DNA of 64,000 nt from Planctomycetota bacterium (GCA_013285505.1 CP053450.1:1162796-1226795); one strand, 5' to 3'; positions 27,792 to 38,238 are shown, counted from the first letter of the stretch. Notes: generated by a model from the sequence alone, not told the origin. Numbers and translations are program-made.

Positions 27792-30317
27792 CTACCCGCC
27801 GGACCGCATCTCCCTGAGCCGCTCGAGACGCTCCACCGCCTTCACCGTCCGCGGGTGCTCCTCGCCCAGCGACGCCCGCAGGATCCGCTCGGAGTCCCGC
27901 AGCAGCGCCTCGGCCGCGTCGAACTCCCCCGCCAGCATGCGGCACTCGCCCGCGTTGCCCCGGAAGATGCCAAGGAAGTAGTGATCCTCCGGCAGCACGG
28001 CCGCGGCACTGGCGAGCAGTTCATCAAACAGCACCGTCGCCTCGCCGTACTTCTCGTTGCTCTTGAGCAGCATCGCGAGGTTGTTGAGCGGGCCGAACGC
28101 TTCCGGGTGATTGCGCCCGACGCTCTGCGCGGTCAGGTCCACGACGCGCCGGTACAAAGCCTCGGCCTCGTCCAGCTCGCCCCGCTCTTCGAGCAGATAC
28201 GCCAGCCCGTTCATCGCGACCAGCGTGCGGTTGTTGGTCTCACCGAGATCGCGTTCCCACGCGACCAGCGCGGCCCGCATCAGCGGCTCGGCCTCGTCGA
28301 GGCGGCCCGACTGCACGTACAGACCCGCGAGGTTCTGCCCCGCGGTCAGCGTGCTGAGATGGTCCGGCCCGAGCACCTCGCTCCTCAGCGTGTGGCACTC
28401 TCTGAGCAACGCCTCGGCCTCGTCGGTCTCCCCCGTCCGCGCCAGCAGCGTCGCGAGGTTGTTCATGGAATAGAGCGTCTCGGGGTGCCGCTCGCCGAAG
28501 ACCCGCCGGCGCGTCGCGAGGCTCTCCCGCGCCATCGGCTCGGCCTCGTCGAAGCGCCCCTGCGTCTTGAGATTGGTCGAGAGGTTGTGCAGGATCGCGA
28601 GCGTGAGCTGGTCCTCGGCCGGCAGATACCGGCGGGCGGCGTCCAGCGCCTCCCGCAGCGTGCGCTCCGACTCCTCCACATCACCCCGCTCTTCGAAGAT
28701 GCGGGCCAGGTCGCCTAGCGTGCCGATGCTCTCCGGCTGGTCGGGCCCGAGCGCATCTGTCGCCCGCCGAAGCGTCTCCCGAACGATCGCCTCCGCCTCG
28801 TCGAGCCGGCCCGTATCGATCAGCACCGCGCCGAGATTGCGGCACACCGACAGCGTCGTGCGCGCAGTGGGGCCGTCGGAATCCTCAAACAGCACGATCG
28901 ACTCCCGCAGCATCGCCTCGGCCGAGTCGTACTCACCCAGGCTCTGGTAGACCGTGCCCAGCGTGTTGCGGACCGTCGCCTCGACGACCGTGTTGCCCTG
29001 CGACAGGTCCCCGATCGTCGCGGCCGCGGCGTCCAGCGCCTCCCGCACCGTCGGCTCGCGCCCGAGCGCCTCACCCGGGCTCACCGCCTCGAGCATGCCG
29101 ACGAGAATCTGCATCGACGCCGTCGCGTTGGCCGCCTCCCGCTGGGCCAGGTTCCGGTCGCGCTTGGCGTCGGTCTCGGCCTGCTGCGCGCGCACACTCT
29201 CGTTCGTCGCGGCCACCGCCTGCCAACTCGTGGCCGCCACGCCGAGCATCAGCGTGAGCACCACCGACGCAACCCCGGCCACAATCGGCTTGTTCCTCTG
29301 AGCGAATTTCTTGAGCTGGTAGGTCGTGCTCGGCGGCCGCGCCGCGATCGGCTCGTTCCGCAGGAACCGGCGGATGTCCTCGGCCAGATCGGCCGCGGAC
29401 TGGTACCGGCGTTCGCGGTCCTTCTCCAGCGCTTTTCCAACAATGGTTTCAACATCACCCCGGTAGATCCGGTCAACGCTCGACAGCCGCGCCGGCTCCT
29501 GCTCACCGATCATGCGGGCGGCTTGCGCGATCGAAGTGTGCCGCACATCGTGCGGCAGCTTCGCCGTCAGCAGCTCGTACAGCACCACCCCCAGCGAGTA
29601 GACATCCGAGCGTGTGTCCAGCTCGGCCGCGTCGCCGGCGATCTGCTCGGGGCTCATATAAGGCACCGTGCCCACCAGTTCGCCCTGCACTGTGCAGAGC
29701 GTCGCGGACTGGATGTCTGCGTCGGTCACGCGGGCCACGCCGAAGTCAAGCACCCGCGGCCTGCCGTCCTCGGGCACCACGATGTTCCCCGGCTTCAGGT
29801 CGCGGTGGATCACCCCCTTGGCGTGCGCGTGCTGCACCGCGTCGCAGACCCGGGCGAAGAGCTCGAGCCTTTCGGCGGTATCGAGCCCCGTGGACTCGGC
29901 GTACCGCGTGAGCGAAAGCCCACGGACACACTCCATCGCAAAGAACGGCACTCGCTCGCCGTGGTCCTCGTGGACCCCGGCCTCGTAGATCTGCGCGATG
30001 CCCGGGTGCTGCAGGCGGGCGAGCACCTCGGTCTCGTGCTCGAACCGGCGGAGCAGCGACGGCGTCGCCCACCCCGGGCGGATCACCTTGAGTGCCACGG
30101 TGCGTTTAGGGTGCGACTGTTCGGCGAGGTACACCTTGCCCATCCCGCCCTCGCCGAGCACGTCGAGGATCCTGTACTCACCCAGACGCTCGGGGCTGCC
30201 GGCCCGTCCGTTGGTCGTGGTATCGCCGCCGTGGGCCTGCTGGCCACGCCCGACGGGGAGGATCGTCGGGTCCTCGCTCCCGGCGCCGGCGGTGGATGGG
30301 TGGTCGTGTCTTTGCAT
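27792..30317 (-). CDS. Membrane Ser/Thr protein kinase with C-terminal TPR repeats
   Basis: 841 residues from ATG 30315-30317 ([13 protein letters not shown]). An Hanks-type kinase domain covers about 47-335: [12 protein letters not shown], catalytic lysine in [23 protein letters not shown] and SPEQIAGD are all present, so it should be active. A single membrane helix follows ([20 protein letters not shown], about residue 355). The rest is a run of about ten tetratricopeptide repeats of 42-residue spacing in the kinesin-light-chain style (for example LRNLGAVL-like, [27 protein letters not shown]), expected outside the membrane or in periplasm. This kinase-TPR form is common in planctomycetes. 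Target unknown. It is divergent from ychF. Confidence 0.93.
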   Translation of the reverse strand: MQRHDHPSTAGAGSEDPTILPVGRGQQAHGGDTTTNGRAGSPERLGEYRILDVLGEGGMGKVYLAEQSHPKRTVALKVIRPGWATPSLLRRFEHETEVLARLQHPGIAQIYEAGVHEDHGERVPFFAMECVRGLSLTRYAESTGLDTAERLELFARVCDAVQHAHAKGVIHRDLKPGNIVVPEDGRPRVLDFGVARVTDADIQSATLCTVQGELVGTVPYMSPEQIAGDAAELDTRSDVYSLGVVLYELLTAKLPHDVRHTSIAQAARMIGEQEPARLSSVDRIYRGDVETIVGKALEKDRERRYQSAADLAEDIRRFLRNEPIAARPPSTTYQLKKFAQRNKPIVAGVASVVLTLMLGVAATSWQAVAATNESVRAQQAETDAKRDRNLAQREAANATASMQILVGMLEAVSPGEALGREPTVREALDAAAATIGDLSQGNTVVEATVRNTLGTVYQSLGEYDSAEAMLRESIVLFEDSDGPTARTTLSVCRNLGAVLIDTGRLDEAEAIVRETLRRATDALGPDQPESIGTLGDLARIFEERGDVEESERTLREALDAARRYLPAEDQLTLAILHNLSTNLKTQGRFDEAEPMARESLATRRRVFGERHPETLYSMNNLATLLARTGETDEAEALLRECHTLRSEVLGPDHLSTLTAGQNLAGLYVQSGRLDEAEPLMRAALVAWERDLGETNNRTLVAMNGLAYLLEERGELDEAEALYRRVVDLTAQSVGRNHPEAFGPLNNLAMLLKSNEKYGEATVLFDELLASAAAVLPEDHYFLGIFRGNAGECRMLAGEFDAAEALLRDSERILRASLGEEHPRTVKAVERLERLREMRSGG

Positions 30318-30412
30318 GGCGGGTGATCGCGGGCGTCCCAATCGGCGCGGAGTCCGGCACAAAGATGCACCGCGGGCCAGAGAGTGCCAGCGGGCGGGTG
30401 CTCTTCGGGCAG

Positions 30413-30429
30413 AGATGGTCATACCATCT
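30413..30429. promoter_or_regulatory. Perfect palindrome between kinase and ychF genes
   Basis: AGATGGT-CAT-ACCATCT, seven perfect base pairs with a 3-base centre, in the 193-base divergent intergenic region. It is AT-richer than its surroundings and has the size of a dimeric repressor site. No partner regulator can be named. Confidence 0.4.
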
Positions 30430-30510
30430 GCCCCCCGTGCCTCAGGGCTTACGCGGGTTGACCCCGATAAGGCCCGCCGCGGCCGAGTCTCACCAGCAAG
30501 GAACGAAGCC

Positions 30511-31614
30511 ATGGATGCCGGAATCGTCGGGCTGCCGAACGTCGGAAAGTCGACCCTCTTCAACGCCCTCACCGCGGCCGGGGCCCTCGCCGCGAACTAC
30601 CCCTTCGCCACGATCGAGCCCAATGTCGGCGTCGTGCCCATACCGGACCCTCGCCTGGAACGCATCCGCGGGCACATCGAGAGCCAGAAGATCCTCCCCG
30701 CCGCCCTCCGGCTGGTGGATATTGCCGGCATCGTCCGAGGCGCGAGCCAGGGCGAGGGCCTCGGCAACAAGTTCCTCTCCCACATCCGCGAGGTGGACGC
30801 CATCCTCCACGTCGTTCGCTGCTTCGAGAAAGCACCCGGCGGCGAGGACGTCACCCATGTGGACGGCTCGGTCGACCCCATCCGCGACATCGAGACCATC
30901 GAGACCGAACTCATCCTCGCCGACCTGCAGACCGTGGACAACGGAATCCCCAAGGCCGAGCGGGCCGCCCGCGGCAAGGACCGCGAGGCCATCGCCCGGC
31001 TGGAGGTCCTCAAGCAACTCGCCCCGATGCTCAACGAGGGCAAGCCCGCCCGCCTGCTCGAGCTGACCAACCCCGAACTGCAGCGGGCGATGAAGTCACT
31101 CGGCCTCATCACCGCCAAGCCGGTCCTCTACGTGATGAACGTGGACGAGGACGACCTGGAGGGCACCGGCCCGCTCGCCAGCCGGGTGCGCGAGCACGCC
31201 GCCAGCGAGGGCATGGAGTCGGTCGCCGTCTGCGCCAAGATCGAGAGCGAGCTTTCCGATCTCGAAGGCGAGGAGAAGTCCGAGATGCTCGAAGCGATGG
31301 GGCTCGACGAGCCGGCGCTCGCCAAGCTCGCCCGCGCGGCCTACACGCTTCTGGGCCTGCAGTCCTACTACACCGCGGGGCCCAAGGAGATCCGCGCATG
31401 GCCGGTGCCCATTGGCAGCAAGGCCCCTCAGGCCGCGGGCGTCATCCACACCGACTTCGAGCGGGGATTCATCCGCGTCGAGGTCTACTCGGTGGACGAT
31501 CTCGACAAGCACGGCTCCGAGAAGGCCATCCGCGACGCCGGGAAGATGCGGACCGAGGGCAAGGAGTACGTCATGCGCGACGCCGACGTGTGCCACTTCC
31601 TGTTCAACGTCTGA
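30511..31614 (+). CDS. ychF: Redox-regulated ATPase YchF (Obg-like GTPase superfamily)
   Basis: 367 residues, complete. P-loop [15 protein letters not shown] at the start, switch-like [10 protein letters not shown], then NVDEDD in place of the usual NKxD, the change that makes YchF prefer ATP. The C-terminal TGS-like domain contains [20 protein letters not shown] and [12 protein letters not shown], and the end [17 protein letters not shown] matches the family. YchF associates with ribosomes and is linked to the oxidative stress response in other bacteria. The ATG at 30511 has AAGGAACG 7-14 bases before it. The N-terminus is short ([10 protein letters not shown]), so only the first few residues of the usual start are missing. 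Confidence 0.97.
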   Translation: MDAGIVGLPNVGKSTLFNALTAAGALAANYPFATIEPNVGVVPIPDPRLERIRGHIESQKILPAALRLVDIAGIVRGASQGEGLGNKFLSHIREVDAILHVVRCFEKAPGGEDVTHVDGSVDPIRDIETIETELILADLQTVDNGIPKAERAARGKDREAIARLEVLKQLAPMLNEGKPARLLELTNPELQRAMKSLGLITAKPVLYVMNVDEDDLEGTGPLASRVREHAASEGMESVAVCAKIESELSDLEGEEKSEMLEAMGLDEPALAKLARAAYTLLGLQSYYTAGPKEIRAWPVPIGSKAPQAAGVIHTDFERGFIRVEVYSVDDLDKHGSEKAIRDAGKMRTEGKEYVMRDADVCHFLFNV

Positions 31615-31671
31615 CGCCCTGGGGCCGTTCTGCGCGCACAGTTTCCGCCCGCTCCGGGTAGATTGTGCGTT

Positions 31672-32313
31672 ATGGAAAGCAAGGCACCCTTCCCGAAGGC
31701 CGTCGCCACGTTCGCAGCCGCGTACCTGCTCGCCTTCGGAGGCGTGGCGATCGTCAAGGGCAACGGCGAGTTCATCTTCTATCTGGTGATCATGCTCGTG
31801 CTCGTTGCGGCGGTGTACGCGATCCACCGACGGGTCGGCTTCTCACCGCTCGTCCTCTGGCTGCTGGCCGTGTGGGGCTTCGGCCACATGGGCGGCGGCA
31901 CGATCCCCATCCCCGCCGGGTTTGCCGACGGCGGCAGCGGCGACCCCGTGCTCTACTCCTTCCGGCTGGCCCCGTGGGCGCCGCGCTACGACCAGTTGAT
32001 ACACGTCTACGGCTTCTGCTGCGCGACCCTCGCCAGCGGTGAGGCGCTGTGGGCCGCGACCAGGCCCGCGCGGATCGGCGTCGGATTCGCAGCCGCGGCC
32101 GCGCTGATGGGCGCGGGGTTCGGTGCGGTCAACGAGGTCGTCGAGTTCGTCGCCACGCGGACGCTGCCGGAAACCAACGTCGGCGGCTACGTCAACACCG
32201 GCTGGGATTTGGTCTCCAACACCGTCGGGGCGTTGCTCGGCGCGGCCGCGGTATGGGCGCGTGGGGCCAAGCCGGGAAACGCCGCCCCGCCGGCCGCCCC
32301 GCCGACCAACTGA
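31672..32313 (+). CDS. DUF2238-like integral membrane protein
   Basis: 213 residues from ATG 31672 with six or seven hydrophobic segments. WGFGHMGGGTIPIP, YDQLIHVYGFCCATL and FGAVNEVVEFVATRTLPETN, followed by NTGWDLVSNTVGALLGA, resemble the DUF2238/YjdF-type membrane family; conserved charged residues in the helices (His, Asp, Glu, Asn) suggest a polar site in the membrane. Function is not known. It follows ychF by 57 bases. Confidence 0.75.
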   Translation: MESKAPFPKAVATFAAAYLLAFGGVAIVKGNGEFIFYLVIMLVLVAAVYAIHRRVGFSPLVLWLLAVWGFGHMGGGTIPIPAGFADGGSGDPVLYSFRLAPWAPRYDQLIHVYGFCCATLASGEALWAATRPARIGVGFAAAAALMGAGFGAVNEVVEFVATRTLPETNVGGYVNTGWDLVSNTVGALLGAAAVWARGAKPGNAAPPAAPPTN

Positions 32314-32336
32314 TCAGAGGCGGATACAGCGCGCGC

Positions 32337-32364
32337 AAAAAAGGCCCGGGCACGCGCCCGGACC
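32337..32364 (-). terminator. Strong rho-independent terminator of the EF-hand protein gene
   Basis: On the minus strand a 9-base stem (one G-U pair) with loop GCGT is followed by six T. It lies 30 bases beyond the stop of the 32394 gene and 24 bases beyond the convergent plus-strand gene, which it may also help to end. Confidence 0.9.
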
Positions 32365-32393
32365 CCTGGATGATCCACCTGCGTCAGAGGGTG

Positions 32394-33239
32394 TCAGAGA
32401 TCGCCGGCCGGGCGACGGGGTGTCGCGGGGCGGACCCGCGTCGGCGCGGGGGTGTCGGCTTCGTCTTCCTCTTCCTCGGGCTGGAACAGGTCGTGCCCTT
32501 CCTTCTGGATCTGCACGAGGTGGGCCACGCTGTTCTTCGCCGCCTCTGCATCGCCCTCGATCACCGCCATCTCCAGCGCCAACGACTCCATCAGAGTCTG
32601 CACCAGCGTCATGCGGAACTCGGCCAGGTACTTGTCCGTGTCTTCGCCGAACCGCTCCTTGGAGGCCTCGGCCATCTCCACGCTCGCCATGTCCAGCTTG
32701 GCGGCCATGAGGCCCTGCTGCAGCAGGCCGATGTTCTCCAGGTCCGCGGCACGCGTGGCCGCGGTGAAGGATGAACGGCGGAGCGGACGCATCGTCTGTC
32801 CGGCCTGCTCCATGCCGTGATGGAAGTCCAGCGTGTCGGATTCGCCGCCCTCGTCCGCGCGGGGAGCACCGCGGCGATCAATCGCGTCACCGGGCCTGTT
32901 CTGGCCGGGGGCCCCGGCACGGTCGGGCCGGCCCTGGCCGGCGCCGCGCTGGGCGATGAAGCTCTCCGCCGAAGTCTTGAGTTCCGCCGAGTCGAGGAAT
33001 CCGTCGCCGTTGGCATCGCCCGATTCAAACAGCCGGTCGGCGAGGGGGCCCTCGAGTTCGCTCCGCGACAGCTTGCCGTCGCCGTTGGCGTCCCGCTCCA
33101 TCATCCGCGCGATGAACTGCTCGGCGGTGGGGGCGCCGCCCTGGCGACCGCCCTGGCGGCCCTGCTGCTGGGCGAGAGCGGTGGTGGCGAGTGCGGAGAG
33201 AGCGGCGGCAGCGAGAACGCGGCTGGCGAGGGTGTGCAT
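32394..33239 (-). CDS. Exported EF-hand calcium-binding-like protein
   Basis: 281 residues. Signal peptide MHTLASRVLAAAALSALATTALA. Two EF-hand loops, DANGDGKLSRSEL (about residue 50) and DANGDGFLDSAEL (about residue 75), separated by 13 residues of helix, have the normal ligand spacing DxNxDGxxxxxE. A Gly/Arg/Pro-rich linker follows (about 95-135), then a helical C-terminal domain (QQGLMAAKLDMASVEMAEAS) and an acidic EEEEDEADTP tail. Proteins of this type are frequent in planctomycetes; function unknown. A strong terminator follows. Confidence 0.85.
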   Translation of the reverse strand: MHTLASRVLAAAALSALATTALAQQQGRQGGRQGGAPTAEQFIARMMERDANGDGKLSRSELEGPLADRLFESGDANGDGFLDSAELKTSAESFIAQRGAGQGRPDRAGAPGQNRPGDAIDRRGAPRADEGGESDTLDFHHGMEQAGQTMRPLRRSSFTAATRAADLENIGLLQQGLMAAKLDMASVEMAEASKERFGEDTDKYLAEFRMTLVQTLMESLALEMAVIEGDAEAAKNSVAHLVQIQKEGHDLFQPEEEEDEADTPAPTRVRPATPRRPAGDL

Positions 33240-33419
33240 GGTGTCTTCCTTGTGTGGTGAAGTTCGAGTCTGGCAGAGTCAATCAGACTCACCAGGCGGA
33301 GATAAGGCATGTGCAGCGCGAGGACTACAGGCCCTCGTTGCCACGCAGAGGATAACGCCGCCCCCCGCAGGGGTATTGCACGCGGCTCCCCGCCGGCTCA
33401 GAGGTGGGCTCGCCAATGT

Positions 33420-34246
33420 TCAGGGCCGTACTTCCGACCGCAGCGCCCGAGCCAGCACGCGGTCGGTGATCCCCGGGAACGCCGTGGCCAGTGCGAACGT
33501 CAGCCGCACCGTGTGGCTTGTCCAGACCTCCCCACGGGGTTTGCCGAGGCACCTGACCACCGCCCGGGCGACCCGTTCCGGCGGCTGGGTGAACATCTTC
33601 GGCGGGGCGAGGCTCTGTCCGACGCTGTCGTCCCGGCTCGCAGCCGCGTCTAAAAACTCGGTCCGGGTCCCGATCGGATGCACCGTGGACACATGGACCC
33701 GACAGCCCGACAGCTCGTGCCGCATCCCCCGGCCGATGTGGTCCTGCATCGCCTTGCTCGCCGAATAGGGCGAGGTGAACGGCGTGCCGATCTTGGAAAG
33801 GCAGCTGGAGCAGGCCAGCAGATGCCCCCGGTCCTGCTCGCTGTCGCGGTGCTCGAGCATGTGGTCCAGGGCCGGGCGGAACAGGTTGAGCGTTCCCCAG
33901 AAGTTCGTCTCGAAGATGTCCCGGATCGCCCGGTCGGTCAGCTCGTGCACCGGGCCCCGCAGCCCGTAGCCCGCGTTGGCAAAGACCGCGTAGAGCGTGC
34001 CGAAGTGGTCAACCGTCGCCTCGACGAAGCGGGTGCAGGCCTCGGCATCGGCGACATCCACCGACATCACCATCGCCCGGCCGCCGGCGTCGGTGATCTG
34101 ACGCTCGACCTCTCGCAGCGGCCCCTGGCGCCCGACCAGCCAGGGCGACCGGCATCCCGGCGCGCGCACGCGATCGCCGTGGCTCGGCCGATGCCCGAGC
34201 CGGCGCCGGATATCGCGATGGGGAGGCCGCTCAGGTCGCGTGGCAC
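33420..34246 (-). CDS. Short-chain dehydrogenase/reductase, two frameshifts near N-terminus
   Basis: About 274 residues. NAD(P)-binding motif SGAGSGIGRATAIA near the start, FANAGYG, catalytic serine region HLLACSSCLSKIG and the YSASKAM motif with tyrosine and lysine. Two one-base shifts near 34150-34165 and 34125-34130 disrupt the first 45 residues; removing one base at each gives RATAIACAAGMPVALAGRRQ. The second is CGGGCGCC read for CGGCGCC. The start appears to be GTG 34244-34246 (PRDLSGLPIAISG). Substrate unknown. It follows the entericidin-like gene by 21 bases. Confidence 0.85.
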
Positions 34247-34267
34247 GTGGTGCAGTCGGGAAGGGGG

Positions 34268-34408
34268 CTACTCGCCCTGGATGGCCTTGCCCGCGCCCTC
34301 GACGTCCTTGCCAACACCCTTCACGGTGTTGCAGCCGGTGATGGCGAGCGACGCGACGGCGATCGCGCAGACGGCGGTCTTGACGATGTTGCGGCGGAGT
34401 GTGCTCAT
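34268..34408 (-). CDS. Entericidin-like small lipoprotein
   Basis: 46 residues from ATG 34406-34408: MSTLRRNIVKTAVCAIAVAS, then lipobox ITGC (cysteine at about 26), then NTVKGVGKDVEGAGKAIQGE. The GCNTVKGVGKDVE segment is the signature of the entericidin EcnA/EcnB family, small membrane lipoproteins; the usual toxin/antidote pair is not both present, as in many genomes with single copies. The gene is too short to be convincing except for this motif. It lies between murJ and the SDR gene on the same strand. Confidence 0.88.
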   Translation of the reverse strand: MSTLRRNIVKTAVCAIAVASLAITGCNTVKGVGKDVEGAGKAIQGE

Positions 34409-34487
34409 GTCCGAATCTCCATGAAGAGGGTTGGGCACGAGTGTATGGCGCACGGGGTCGGATGGCCGCTCAGCCCCAATCTCAGAC

Positions 34488-36148
34488 TCACCGGCGGCGG
34501 GTCAGCCAGCGGAGCTCGTGCTGCCGGCTCACCTCAGCCGTTGCGAAGAACACGCAGCCGCCGACGCCGACCGCGACACCCAGCCGGCCGAGCGATCCGA
34601 GCCACGTCGGCGGGAGGGGGACCGCCGAGCGGACCAGCACCACCGCGACCGCCATGACCAACGTCGAGCCGAGGGTGAGGGCGAGCGCGCCCAGCGTCTC
34701 GCGATCGAGCGAGGGGCTCTGTGTCAGCCGTCTCGACGCCCGGGTGAGCAGCACCAACTGCAAGACCGCCGAGATGCTGGTCGACCAGGCGAGCCCCGCC
34801 TCGCCCAACTCCCAGATGAACAGGCAGTTACACGCCAAGTTGACCGCGACCATCCACAGCGCGATCCGCATCGGCGTCCGCGTGTCGCCCGCCGCGTAGA
34901 ACGCCCGTGTCGCGACGTGGTTCAGCGAGTACGCCCAGACCGCCGGGGCGTACCCCAGCAGCACCGCCGCCGCCCGCGCCGTGCCGCTCTCCGAGAACGC
35001 GCTGCCGCCCCCGCCGTACATCACCGTCGTCAGGTCGTGCCGCACCAGCAGCAGTCCCACACTTGCCGGCAGGCCGATGAAGAACGACAGCCGGAGCCCC
35101 CGCCGCAACGTCGCCAGAAAGTGGTGCGGCTCGCCGGCGTGGCGTGAGAGCAGCGGGAAGATCGCCGTCGCGACCGCGATGCCGAAGACCCCCAGCGGGA
35201 ACTGGTACAGCCGCTGCGTGAACGCCAGGATCGCGTTCGAGCTGCTGTCGAGCGGGTAGACGACGCCGAAGATCGTCGGCCCCACCCACACCGGCCACAT
35301 CGCGATGAGCGTGTCGAAGAAGGCGTTGAGTTGGATCGTCCCCATCCCGATGACCACCGGCAGAAACCGCCGCATCAGGCGCCGCATCGGCGCCGCCGCA
35401 TCGGACACTCCACGCCTCCACCGCACCAGCGGGCGCAGCGCCAGAAGCGACCACCCCACCTGCAGCACACCCGCCACCACGGCCGCCGCGCCGATCCAGT
35501 ACGCCGCGGTCACCCGATCCGGCGAATCGGACAGCAAGAACGGCAACGCCGCCGCGATCACCAAAACGTTCAGGATGATCGGCGCCGCCGCCGTCGGACC
35601 AAACCGCTGGTGCGTCTGCAGCACACCGCCCAGGATCGCCGCGACGCACACCAGCGGCATGAACGGCAGCATCACCATGATCAGCCGGAACGAGAGGTCC
35701 CGGTTGGCATCGGCCCCGTCCGAGAGCAGCAGCAACCCCAGCAGCAACAGCTCGCCGACAATCAGCAGCCCCCCGGTCACCAGCGTGAGGACCGAGATCG
35801 TGAGCGTCGCGAACTGCTCGGCCGCCGCGCCGTCTCCGCCCTCGCGGCTCGGCGGCTCGCCCGCAGCTGGGCATACTCCGGGATAAAGGCCGCCGCGAGC
35901 GCCCCCTCGCCGAACAGCCTTCGGAACAGGTTCGGGATCGCCCACGCCGCCATAAACGCCGACCCGATCGCCGAATCGCCGAACAACCGGGCATGCACCA
36001 GATCCCGCCCGAGCCCCGCGAACCGGGAGATCAGCGTCAGCCCGCTCACCGTCCGGATCGCGGCCGCGAGCGGCTGCGCACCGGCGTCCGCCTCAACATC
36101 GCTGGGCTGATCGGGGGTGGGGGGTTGCTCGTCCGTGAGCTTCGGCAC
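34488..36148 (-). CDS. murJ: Lipid II flippase MurJ (MviN), one frameshift
   Basis: About 553 residues with about 14 membrane helices, the MOP-superfamily flippase that moves lipid II across the membrane for peptidoglycan. Start region AAAIRTVSGLTLISRFAGLGRD, then SAFMAAWAIPNLFRRLFGEGALAAAFIPEY, the classic MurJ signature (in two parts here: IPNLFRRLFGEG and AAAFIPEY). Later NAFFDTLIAMW and RAFYAAGDTRTPMRIA are also conserved. The frame breaks near 35830-35845; adding one G in GGCGCGGCGGCC gives ARAAEQFATLTI. Start GTG 36146-36148 is the best choice. Its presence with murE and murF supports peptidoglycan synthesis in this organism. Divergent from the 36197 gene. Confidence 0.93.
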
Positions 36149-36196
36149 AGCCGAGAGCCTATCCGGGGTGCGCGCGCGCGCATAGCCTTGCCACAG

Positions 36197-36813
36197 ATGA
36201 CAGTCTCCCGCCTCCGGCACAGGGTCTTCATGATGGCGTTCATCGCCTCGCCGCTGGTGGTGATGGTCGTGCTGGTCTACGCGATCCTCATCGCCTTCGA
36301 GCGGGGCCCCTCGATGGTCGCCGAGCCGGTCGGCGCCCGGCGCCGGACAGACCGGCGGGGCCAACGCCATCGGCCAGTCACTCTTCGGCACCGGAGACTC
36401 CGGCGACCTCGGCATCCCCGCCGAACGCACCGCCCGCGGCGTCGAACTCCTCGTGCGTGATGAGTCCGGCCTCGCCTCATCCGACCGACCCGTCGTGCTC
36501 CTGACCAACCGCGACGGGTTTGCCGCCGCCAACGCGCTGCCCTTCTCGCAACAGCAGGACGGCACCTGGATCCTCCGCCTCCCGACCCCCGCGGCCGGGG
36601 CGGGGGGCCGAGCAGAGCGAGCCCCTGGCCTTCCGCCTCGGCCTGGCCGGCGACGGCGGCACCGTCCGCCTCGCGATCGATGATGAGGGATCGGTCACCG
36701 GGGCCCGCCGCCTGCCCCGCGTGCCCGAGGACGAGGCGATCGGGCAGACCCCGCTCCGCTACGAGTTCCGCGTCTCCGGCTTCGCCGCGTCCGAGACCCC
36801 GGACCCGGGCTGA
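36197..36813 (+). CDS. Hypothetical protein with N-terminal membrane helix, two frameshifts
   Basis: About 204 residues from ATG 36197 (MTVSRLRHRVFMMAFIASPL) with one membrane helix at about 14-33 and the rest probably outside the membrane. Two shifts are needed: near 36333-36345 (GGCGCCCGGCGCC for GGCGCCGGCGCC) and at the six-G run 36602-36607. The joined protein reads GQTGGANAIGQSLFGTG, VELLVRDESGLASSDRP, then LAFRLGLAGDGGTVRLAIDD and YEFRVSGFAASETPDPG. No known domain. It is followed 25 bases on by the zinc-ribbon gene. Confidence 0.6.
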
Positions 36814-36838
36814 GCCCCGGGCCGAATAGACTCCCGGC

Positions 36839-37392
36839 ATGCTCGGGACGCTCTTCAAACCGTGGCGCGCACCCGGAGCTCGACGGGCTGAGCGACACCG
36901 AGTGCCGCGAGATGATCGAACGCCGCTGGCGGCGCGACCCGCCACCCCTCCGCACCATCGACGCGGCCGCCGCGGGCGTTGGTCTGGTCTGGATTCCCGC
37001 CCTCTTCTTCGCCGTCGTCCGGTTCACCCCGCTGACCAAAGACCCGCAGCTCGAGACCGACGCGGTGTACCTGGTCGTCGGCACGGTCTCGTTGATCACG
37101 GGCATCGCCCTCGGCGCCCGGCCTCCGCTGGCTCGCCAACGCCATCGTTGTCGGCCGCACACTCCGCCGCATCGTCGCCGGGGCCGTCTGCCCCAAGTGC
37201 AGACAACCCCTCCGCGGCCTGCCCATCATCGACGACGCCCACCGCCCCGACGACCGCTCCCGCATGCGCGTCCGCTGCCCCGAGTGCGGCAAGCTCGTCC
37301 GCCTCCTCAAATACGGCTACGGCCCAGAAGACCTCGCCCCGTGGGAGGAACGCGTGCTGCCGAAGGGGTTTGAGGTGAAGATCAAGCGGTAG
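36839..37392 (+). CDS. Two-helix membrane protein with C-terminal zinc ribbon, two frameshifts
   Basis: About 183 residues from ATG 36839 (MLGTLFKPWRAPE). Two membrane helices (GVGLVWIPALFFAVV and YLVVGTVSLITGIAL) are followed by VCPKCRQPLRGLPI and RCPECGKLVRLL, a CxxC...CxxC zinc ribbon. Shifts near 36872-36876 and 37118-37126 (GGCGCCCGG for GGCGCCGG) must be removed; the joined text is ALGAGLRWLANAIVVGRTL. The end is KGFEVKIKR, stop 37390-37392, directly abutting the opposite-strand stop of the next gene. Function unknown; such zinc-ribbon membrane proteins are common in planctomycetes. Confidence 0.65.
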
Positions 37393-38193
37393 CTATTGGA
37401 TGTCGCGGCCGGCGATGCCCCATTCTGTAGAGCCAAATGGCGATGGCCCCCATATTGGATAACGATTGAGATACGGGAGTGCCTCGCTGCCATGAATCTG
37501 CGCGACATGGCCGTCAAGGAACCACAGCGAGCCGGGCCGCTCAGAACTGTCGTGCCAGAGCCCTGCCGTCGGGCAGCCCTCACAGTGCGTCCCGCTCCAC
37601 CCGTGCCAGACTCGGTACTCCAGCAGTCCGACCTTGCGGTCGGGAAACACAGCTGCGCTGTGTCGTTGCACTTTGGCACCGAGCCGGGACTTCCAGACGC
37701 TCTCCGGCAATTCCGGGTCCCAGTATTTCACTTCCGTGAACGCGGGGGCGGTGAGGACGTAATCAGGATCGGATTCCCGGTCCGGTCCTTCCGGCCAGGG
37801 CTGGTAGTCCGGGCAGTTGAGAATCTCGCTGAAGGGTCCGAGCCCGGACCACTGCAGCCACGGGTCGCGAGGAAAGGTCGAGTACAACTGGAAGCTGTAG
37901 TGCGGCCACATGTCCCTGTTCTGCGTGATCTCCGGGCCGTCGCCGAGCGTAGAAGGAAATCTATCGTCATACTCAGCGGCGTAAGAAGCAACAAGGTTGC
38001 CCAACTCTCGAATCCGGGCCGTGCACGAAAGTTCTGTTGCCGTCAGCCGCACCCGGCCAAGAGAAGGAAGGAGGAGTGCGATCAGGATCATGATGACCCC
38101 AAGAGAAATGACGGTTTCAACTAGCGTGAAACCATTCCTAGAGTCTTTCTGCAGTGGGACTTGAGTGTGGATGGACGGCGAGTTGAGGGACAT
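37393..38193 (-). CDS. Pseudopilin-like protein (prepilin N-terminal motif)
   Basis: 266 residues from ATG 38191-38193 (MSLNSPSIHTQVPLQ). Prepilin leader NGFTLVETVISLGVIMILIA, cleaved between G and F, with glutamate five. The C-terminal SLWFLDGHVAQIHG has the FxDGHV motif of the planctomycete pseudopilin family, as in the 12982 gene, but the rest is divergent. GC is clearly lower (around the mid 50s by eye) than in most of the window and there is no frameshift. A longer start at 38265 lies within the divergent promoter region and is less likely. Function unknown. Confidence 0.85.
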   Translation of the reverse strand: MSLNSPSIHTQVPLQKDSRNGFTLVETVISLGVIMILIALLLPSLGRVRLTATELSCTARIRELGNLVASYAAEYDDRFPSTLGDGPEITQNRDMWPHYSFQLYSTFPRDPWLQWSGLGPFSEILNCPDYQPWPEGPDRESDPDYVLTAPAFTEVKYWDPELPESVWKSRLGAKVQRHSAAVFPDRKVGLLEYRVWHGWSGTHCEGCPTAGLWHDSSERPGSLWFLDGHVAQIHGSEALPYLNRYPIWGPSPFGSTEWGIAGRDIQ

Positions 38194-38208
38194 AGGGTGT
38201 GCATCCTG

Positions 38209-38238
38209 TTGACACCGGACGGGGGGGGGCGATATCTT
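38209..38238 (+). promoter_or_regulatory. Sigma-70-type promoter with a nine-G run in the spacer
   Basis: -35 TTGACA at 38209-38214 (perfect), -10 TATCTT at 38233-38238 with an 18-base spacer (or ATATCT at 38232-38237 with 17). The spacer contains G x9 at 38221-38229. The AAGGGAG ribosome site and ATG of the 38277 gene follow about 25-40 bases downstream. Change in G-run length would change promoter spacing. Confidence 0.7.
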
